A DNA stretch of 64,000 nucleotides. Source: Paenibacillus humicola. GTDB lineage: Bacteria; Bacillota; Bacilli; Paenibacillales; Paenibacillaceae. Location: assembly GCF_028826105.1 (NCBI RefSeq), contig NZ_JAQGPL010000001.1:3312501-3376500 (forward strand), in the 5' to 3' direction. Below the pieces are notes generated by a model. It saw only the letters and a list, made by a program, of their open reading frames with translations, did not search any database and was not told where the DNA came from. Position numbers and translations under genes: made by a program. Below, in pieces: positions 59,126-64,000 of this stretch (positions are counted from its first letter, which is position 1; the number at the start of each line of letters is the position of its first letter).

Positions 59126-60031
59126 TTATTTGCCGGCGAGCAGCTTCGATACGAGCTGCGCGGTCATGCCGTCGTTCATGTTCGACATCTCCGCGATGAT
59201 GGCTGAACGCGAGGCATCGCTGACCGTGCCTAATATCCGCAATACTTTGCTCGGGCTGACATCGGCCATTTTGACCAGCAGCCCCGCCGCGCTTTTCGGG
59301 TCCATTTGCGAGAAGGTCTGGTTCAGCTGCGCCGGATCCAGCACGGTTTGCGGCTGCGCGCTTTTCGTTTCCAGCTCCTTGACCCGCGCCTGCAACGCCG
59401 CGATCTGCATGTCCTTGGCGGGCACCGCGTCCTTCAGCCGGATCGTCGCCTCCGCCGCCGTCTTCGGATTCATTTTCTCGAGAATGCTGACGCGGTCGTC
59501 GGGCCGCATTGCATTCAGCACGAGCACCGCATCTTCCATGTCCATGCTTTCCAATATGGGCGCCGCCTTGCTCGGCGTAATTTTGGCATACATATTCGCG
59601 AGCTCGGCGATTTTACTTTGGTACTGCTCGTCCGTCAGCTGCTTCTCTTCGTTGACCCGCTTCAGCTGGTCGACCTGGCCCTGCAAATCGTTAATCTGCT
59701 GCGCCTGCTGCGCAGCATCGGCCGCCGCTTTAGCCAGCGCCGCTTCCTTCGCGGTCAGAGCCGTCTGCAGCTCGCTCAGCTTCGCCGCCGTATTGGCGCC
59801 GCGAAGCGTTTCGTCGTCCGGCTGACGGCCGGCCGCCGTTTCCGGCGCGGGCAGCACCTTGTTCAGCAGCGGAATCGAGCTGCCGATTTCAAGCGCTTTG
59901 TTCCGAAGATCGTAGTTGAACAGCGTCATCAAAACGCCGAGCAGGATAAGCGTAAACAGGATCGGAGTGACGAAAAACATCACCCGCTCGAATCCGCTGT
60001 AGCTCTGCTTTTCCATTTCCATGTCCGCCAT
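59126..60031 (-). CDS. ylxF: YlxF/MotE-family membrane coiled-coil protein
   Basis: 301 aa: one transmembrane helix (about 15-40), a long coiled coil (about 80-135, with QQINDLQGQVDQLKRVNEE) and two MgtE-N-like helical repeats (ITPSKAAPILESMDMEDAVLVLNAM...; MDPKSAAGLLVKMADVSPSKVLRIL). Lies between fliJ and fliK as in B. subtilis. MotE of Campylobacter acts as a chaperone for a stator protein; the role here is unproven. Confidence 0.9.
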   Translation of the reverse strand: MADMEMEKQSYSGFERVMFFVTPILFTLILLGVLMTLFNYDLRNKALEIGSSIPLLNKVLPAPETAAGRQPDDETLRGANTAAKLSELQTALTAKEAALAKAAADAAQQAQQINDLQGQVDQLKRVNEEKQLTDEQYQSKIAELANMYAKITPSKAAPILESMDMEDAVLVLNAMRPDDRVSILEKMNPKTAAEATIRLKDAVPAKDMQIAALQARVKELETKSAQPQTVLDPAQLNQTFSQMDPKSAAGLLVKMADVSPSKVLRILGTVSDASRSAIIAEMSNMNDGMTAQLVSKLLAGK

Positions 60032-60084
60032 AAGGGCTCCCTCCCTAGGGCTGACGCCCTAATCGTCAATTGCGAGCCCTGATG

Positions 60085-60531
60085 TCAAGGGGCCGATACC
60101 GCAAACCGGACCGCCGCCATTTCATCCAGCTCACCCTGCTCCTTCGACTGCATGGCCGCCCGAAACAGCTGAAGCGCATTGTCCTTCGATTTTTGCCAAA
60201 TTTGTTCATCCTTCATTTTTGTCGACAATGCGGACCGTTTCCGGTCGACTTCCCGCTCCGCCTCGCTGACGTCGGCCAGCTTGCGGGCGATACAGCCGTC
60301 CAAATAATCGACATACTGCTGCATCGTCAGCAGCTGTACCAGCGGTACGGCGGTTCCCGAAGCCTGTTGGAGCCGCGCGATCCAGGCTTCCCGTTCTTCC
60401 CTCAGCCTTCCGAGCGACGCTTCCTCCTGGCGCAGCTTGACGACTGCCGCAGTGAGCAGCCATTCGGCCTGGGTCCGCTCGCTGCCCTTCAGGTCGACGA
60501 TTTTCTGATATGCATAATGAAACCCGCCCAT
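60085..60531 (-). CDS. fliJ: Flagellar export chaperone FliJ
   Basis: 148 aa, almost entirely helical/coiled coil, shuttles with FliH-FliI at the export gate. Start ATG 60531 (MGGFHYAYQKIVDLK) has AGGAG at about 12 nt and aligns with B. subtilis FliJ; ATG 60543 overlaps the fliI stop (ATGA) but abuts the ribosome site. Confidence 0.92.
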   Translation of the reverse strand: MGGFHYAYQKIVDLKGSERTQAEWLLTAAVVKLRQEEASLGRLREEREAWIARLQQASGTAVPLVQLLTMQQYVDYLDGCIARKLADVSEAEREVDRKRSALSTKMKDEQIWQKSKDNALQLFRAAMQSKEQGELDEMAAVRFAVSAP

Positions 60532-60539
60532 TTGAATGA

Positions 60540-61865
60540 TCATCTCCTGTAAAATTCGCTCACAAGCCTCTGCTGCGCTTCGGCATAGCCGACCTTTTCC
60601 GATGTCTTCTGTTTCGCGAACGACCGGATCGATTCGATCGCATCGATGGCCGCATCAATATTTTTATTCGAACCGGGCTGGTACGCCCCAATATTGATAA
60701 GGTCTTCCGAATCTTTATAAATAGATAGTAGACGCTTCAATTCACCGGCTGCATCCAGCTGTTCTTCAGGGACGATTTCGTTCATGACGCGGCTGACCGA
60801 TGCAAGAATGTCGATGGCGGGAAAATGACCTTTGTTCGCCAGCGCCCGGCTCAACACGATATGACCGTCCAAAATACCGCGCACCGCATCGGCGATCGGC
60901 TCGTTCATATCGTCGCCGTCGACAAGCACCGTATAGAAAGCGGTAATCGTGCCGTGCACGCCGGTACCGGCCCGTTCGAGAAGCTTCGGCAGCGCCGCGA
61001 AAACGGACGGCGTATAGCCTCTCGTCGCCGGCGGTTCGCCGATCGCGAGTCCGACCTCGCGCAGCGCCATCGCATAACGAGTAACGGAATCCATCATGAG
61101 CATGACGTTCAAGCCGCGGTCGCGAAAATATTCGGCGATCGTCGTTGCGATCAATGCGCCCTTCATCCGGATAAGCGCCGGCTGATCCGACGTCGCGACA
61201 ATCACAACCGAGCGTGCGAGGCCTTCGGGCCCCAGATCCTTTTCGATAAATTCGAGCACCTCGCGTCCGCGCTCGCCGATGAGGGCGATGACATTGACGT
61301 CGGCCGACGTGTTGCGCGCCACCATGCCGAGCAGCGTGCTTTTTCCGACCCCGGATCCGGCAAAAATGCCGACGCGCTGGCCTTGTCCGACCGTCAGCAG
61401 CCCGTCGATCGCTCTGACGCCGATGCTGAGGGGCTCTTTCACCCGCGGACGCATGAGCGGGTTGGACGGCGGGTTATGCGTCGAATAATGCGGCATCCGG
61501 CTCGGCAGAAACGAGCCGTCGAGCGGATTTCCGAGCCCGTCCAGCACTTTGCCGAGCAGCTCGGTTCCAACCTGCACGGTCAGCGGCTTGCCCGTGCCGA
61601 CAACGTCGCATCCGGGGCCGATCGCGTTCAGATCGCCGAGCGGCATCAGAATCACTTTATTGTTGCGGAAGCCGACGACTTCGGCATGAAGCGGCTTTGC
61701 CGATTTGACAGGGTAGATATAACAGACCTCGCCGATATTGGCGTCGGGCCCTTCGGACTCGACGGTAAGCCCGATCACCTGCGTGACCTTGCCGTTGACA
61801 CGAACGGGATCCATGCGCCGAAGCTGCTCGATATATTTGTGCGGATCCGGTTTAACGGCCTTCAT
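60540..61865 (-). CDS. fliI: Flagellum-specific ATPase FliI
   Basis: Export ATPase related to F1-beta. 441 aa; Walker A GSGVGKST at about 170-177, Walker B MLMMDSVTRYA and the RTGLPQPP-like region DPVRVNGKV at the N-terminus. ATG 61865 lies 13 nt after AGGG; GTG 61877 is possible. Overlaps the fliH stop by 14 bp. Confidence 0.96.
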   Translation of the reverse strand: MKAVKPDPHKYIEQLRRMDPVRVNGKVTQVIGLTVESEGPDANIGEVCYIYPVKSAKPLHAEVVGFRNNKVILMPLGDLNAIGPGCDVVGTGKPLTVQVGTELLGKVLDGLGNPLDGSFLPSRMPHYSTHNPPSNPLMRPRVKEPLSIGVRAIDGLLTVGQGQRVGIFAGSGVGKSTLLGMVARNTSADVNVIALIGERGREVLEFIEKDLGPEGLARSVVIVATSDQPALIRMKGALIATTIAEYFRDRGLNVMLMMDSVTRYAMALREVGLAIGEPPATRGYTPSVFAALPKLLERAGTGVHGTITAFYTVLVDGDDMNEPIADAVRGILDGHIVLSRALANKGHFPAIDILASVSRVMNEIVPEEQLDAAGELKRLLSIYKDSEDLINIGAYQPGSNKNIDAAIDAIESIRSFAKQKTSEKVGYAEAQQRLVSEFYRR

Positions 61866-62682
61866 CGGACTGCTCACGCCCTTCGGTTACCATCGCGAGC
61901 TGGACAAGCTCCTTTTTCAGCTCCGCCAGCTGCGTATCAATCCGGGCATCGATGCTGCCGAACGCGGACCGGATAACGCAGCCGAACGGCTTGACAGTCG
62001 CGTCGGGAACGATTTGCAGCTCGGCCTGCGAATCGATCGCAAGGCTGAGCTCGTCTCTCGCCGCCTGGATAAAAGCCAGCTGCTGGGGGGCGACGCACAG
62101 GGTAATCACGCCTTGTTCCCGACGGCGTTCGAGCGTTTTGCGAATGAGCTCAAGCGTCCATTCGGGTGCAATCGTGAGCTGCCTGCAGATAATTTTCTCG
62201 GCGATCGCCGTGCTCAGCTCGGCCAGAAACGGCTCGGCTTCTCCGATGATTTGCTCTTTCATCGCATAAGCGGAATCCAGAATCGACTTCGCTTCGGCGA
62301 GCATCGATTCCCACTTGGACCGCGATTCGGCTTCAGCCTGCTGCAAGCCTTCGTTGTAGCCGAGCTCATAGCCGTCCCGGCGAACCTGATCCATATGGAG
62401 CAAATCCTGTTCGCGGCGCTCCTCCCACCAGGCGTCGATTTGCGCTTTTGCTTCGCTAAGCATCGCTTCGGCCTGCTCTTTCGTTTCCTGGAGCCGCTGA
62501 TTGGCGATATACTCGGCGTCGTTCAAAATTTGGTCGCGCAGCAGGATCGTTTCCCGGTCGGGCCGGGCCGGCTCTTCGGGAGCTGCGGCTTTTGCTTTGA
62601 AAGCATGCTTATTAAACCATTCGAGCTTCTTCAAATCGTCGACCGAGACGACATGAGTGGATTTGTACAGCCGGCTAGACAA
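61852..62682 (-). CDS. fliH: Flagellar export regulator FliH
   Basis: 276 aa, acidic coiled-coil N-terminal half (ETKEQAEAMLSEAKAQIDAWWEERR) and a C-terminal V-ATPase-E-like domain (AIAEKIICRQL...). Negative regulator and stator-like partner of FliI. TTG 62682 is chosen: GGAGG lies 11 nt upstream inside the fliG end, while a GTG four codons upstream abuts it. Overlaps the fliG stop by 8 bp. Confidence 0.93.
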   Translation of the reverse strand: MSSRLYKSTHVVSVDDLKKLEWFNKHAFKAKAAAPEEPARPDRETILLRDQILNDAEYIANQRLQETKEQAEAMLSEAKAQIDAWWEERREQDLLHMDQVRRDGYELGYNEGLQQAEAESRSKWESMLAEAKSILDSAYAMKEQIIGEAEPFLAELSTAIAEKIICRQLTIAPEWTLELIRKTLERRREQGVITLCVAPQQLAFIQAARDELSLAIDSQAELQIVPDATVKPFGCVIRSAFGSIDARIDTQLAELKKELVQLAMVTEGREQSDEGR

Positions 62683-63688
62683 TGATATCGTCACCTCCGC
62701 CGCGGGCAATAATGATTTCGCCGGCTTCCTCCAGCCTGCGAATCGTCGCTACGATGCGGGTTTGCGCCTCTTCGACGTCACGCAGCCGGACAGGGCCCAT
62801 AAATTCCATTTCTTCTTTGAACGTGTCCGACATGCGCTTGGACATATTGCGGAATATCGCTTCTCGCACTTCGTCGCTGGCCACTTTAAGCGCAAGCTGA
62901 AGATCGGCGTTCTCGATATCGCGAATAATCCGCTGAATGGAACGGTTGTCGACGTTGACGATATCCTCGAAGACGAACATCCGCTTCTTGATTTCCTCGG
63001 CCAGCTCCGGGTCCTGGATTTCCAACGCGTCGAGGATCGTGCGCTCCGTGCCGCGGTCGACCCCGTTCAAAATTTGCACGATCGATTCAATTCCGCCTGC
63101 GCTGGTGTAGTCCTGCGTAACGGTAGCCGACAGCTTCTGCTCCAGCACGCGCTCGACCTGCGAGATGACTTCCGGCGACGTGCTGTCCATCAGCGCGACT
63201 CTGCGCGCGACTTCGGCCTGCTTTTCCTGCGGAAGCGAGGATAAAATCGCCGACGCCTGATCGGACTGCAAGTACGAAAGCACCAGCGCGATGGTCTGCG
63301 AGTTTTCGTTCTGGATGAAGTTCAAAATCTGGCTGGCGTCCGCTTTGCGGGCAAAATCGAACGGCCTCACCTGGAGCGTTGCCGTCAGCCGGTTGATCAC
63401 TTCCATCGCTTTCGTCTCGCCGAGCGCCTTCTCCAATATTTCTTTGGCGTATGTAATGCCGCCCTGCGAAATATATTCCTGTGCAAGGCAGATTTGGTGA
63501 AACTCGCTTAAGATTTGGTCCTTGTCGCCGCTGTCGACCTTCCGGACATTGGCGATTTCGAGCGTCAGCTGTTCGATTTCGTCATCTCTCAAATGTTTAA
63601 AGATTTGGGCTGAAACTTCAGGGCCGAGCGAAATGAGCAATATCGCCGCTTTCTGGCGGCCGCTGAAACCTTGTGAGACTTTCGCCAC
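62675..63688 (-). CDS. fliG: Flagellar motor switch protein FliG
   Basis: Torque-generating C-ring protein. 337 aa, three armadillo-like domains; KAAILLISLG near the N-terminus, LQVRPFDFARKAD (linker), FVFEDIVNVDNRSIQRIIRD and EEMEFMGPVRLRDVEEAQ in the C-terminal stator-contact domain. GTG 63688 (MAKVSQGFSGRQKAA) has GAGG at 11 nt and matches the length of B. subtilis FliG; GTG 63700 is too close to the site. Confidence 0.97.
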   Translation of the reverse strand: MAKVSQGFSGRQKAAILLISLGPEVSAQIFKHLRDDEIEQLTLEIANVRKVDSGDKDQILSEFHQICLAQEYISQGGITYAKEILEKALGETKAMEVINRLTATLQVRPFDFARKADASQILNFIQNENSQTIALVLSYLQSDQASAILSSLPQEKQAEVARRVALMDSTSPEVISQVERVLEQKLSATVTQDYTSAGGIESIVQILNGVDRGTERTILDALEIQDPELAEEIKKRMFVFEDIVNVDNRSIQRIIRDIENADLQLALKVASDEVREAIFRNMSKRMSDTFKEEMEFMGPVRLRDVEEAQTRIVATIRRLEEAGEIIIARGGGDDIIV

Positions 63689-63702
63689 CCTTTTTGTCAC
63701 CT

Positions 63703-64000
63703 CTATTCATCAACGAGCCAAGTCCGGAGCAGATTGACAAACTCGTCCGGCTTCCGTTTTGCCAGCGTCTCGAGCTGTTTGCGTACCTGGGTCTCGTCGT
63801 TTACGCTCTCGAGATCGATGGTCGGGTATTCCAATTTGGCGGGCAGGTCCGCTTCCTGGAGCTGCTCCGACCGTCTGCGTTTGCGTATTATGGCGTAACC
63901 GAGTCCGCCAATCAGCGCGACTGCGGCGAGACCGATGCCGGCCATCCAGGCAGTCGAAAGTCCGGAAGCCGTTCCTGCCGGGCCGGAGTCCGCAAAGGTT
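63703..64000 (-). CDS. fliF: Flagellar MS-ring protein FliF, C-terminal part
   Basis: Only the last ~99 residues are in the window: a transmembrane helix (MAGIGLAAVALIGGLGYAII) followed by a basic stretch (RKRRRSEQ) and the cytoplasmic FliG-binding tail ending KPDEFVNLLRTWLVDE. This ending is typical of FliF. The 5' part lies beyond the window edge; 14 nt separate it from fliG. Confidence 0.93.
   Translation of the reverse strand, partial: TFADSGPAGTASGLSTAWMAGIGLAAVALIGGLGYAIIRKRRRSEQLQEADLPAKLEYPTIDLESVNDETQVRKQLETLAKRKPDEFVNLLRTWLVDE

Noticed and set aside
61738..62685. Plus-strand 315-codon frame opposite fliH
   Set aside because: No ribosome site, no recognisable domain, and fliH is clear on the minus strand; the same reasoning applies to all other long plus-strand frames in the window.

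Overview
The window is a chromosomal, GC-rich stretch of a Gram-positive, endospore-forming, flagellated Firmicute. Gene order follows the Bacillus subtilis fla/che - rpsB - dxr - polC - nusA - pnp - dapA chromosome arm almost gene for gene, but with features that suggest a Paenibacillaceae member (Paenibacillus/Cohnella type): nrnA between rbfA and truB, no ylxP, dut in place of ymxH, a short EF-Ts, a FapA-family gene behind sigD, and tandem hairpin repeats between genes. The family assignment is an inference from synteny and protein character; no 16S or other marker RNA is present. Every gene I can support lies on the minus strand, so the window is read from 64000 down to 1. I see no tRNA, rRNA, CRISPR array, insertion sequence, prophage or replication origin.

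Layout in transcription order. (1) 64000-38183: the flagellar/chemotaxis superoperon, fliF(partial)-fliG-fliH-fliI-fliJ-ylxF-fliK-flgD-(TIGR02530 gene)-flgG-swrD-fliL-fliM-fliY-cheY-fliO-fliP-fliQ-fliR-flhB-flhA-flhF-flhG-cheB-cheA-cheW-cheC-cheD-(membrane protein)-sigD. Spacing is tight, many start and stop codons overlap, and no internal terminator is evident. (2) 38151-35021: a FapA/DUF342 protein, a small unknown, a SwrB-position coiled-coil membrane protein and a small MltG-like membrane protein. (3) 34991-27596: rpsB, tsf, pyrH, frr, uppS, cdsA, dxr, rasP (translation, UMP kinase, lipid and isoprenoid synthesis, intramembrane proteolysis). (4) proS and polC. (5) 21604-9825: rimP-nusA-ylxR-rplGA-infB-rbfA-nrnA-truB-ribF-rpsO-pnp, the transcription/translation factor operon, preceded by a long leader with a terminator-like hairpin and a tandem hairpin-repeat array. 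(6) 9658-6919: ylxY, mlpA, dut. (7) 6846-1730: dpaA-dpaB-asd-dapG-dapA, which channels aspartate to dihydrodipicolinate (lysine, meso-DAP) and, in the mother cell, to spore dipicolinate; a sigma-K-like promoter precedes dpaA. (8) 1637-1: a promoter, a structured leader and a truncated RNase J gene.

Most of the window is well-known housekeeping and motility biology. What merits a second look is non-coding: two arrays of ~40-bp tandem hairpin units of the same architecture (rimP leader, and dapG-dapA gap), the first with compensatory stem changes; the nusA-operon leader attenuator candidate; the ~330-nt RNase J leader; and the rpsO leader. Protein-level oddities are an archaeal/eukaryal-type ProS at the syntenic proS locus, a YlxY lacking the usual NodB catalytic Asp pair, a Gly/Gln-rich IF2 linker and a long CheB linker. 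I found no convincing evidence of an undescribed multi-gene system. Many starts are TTG or GTG; where a ribosome binding site or homologue length decided a start, the entry says so.
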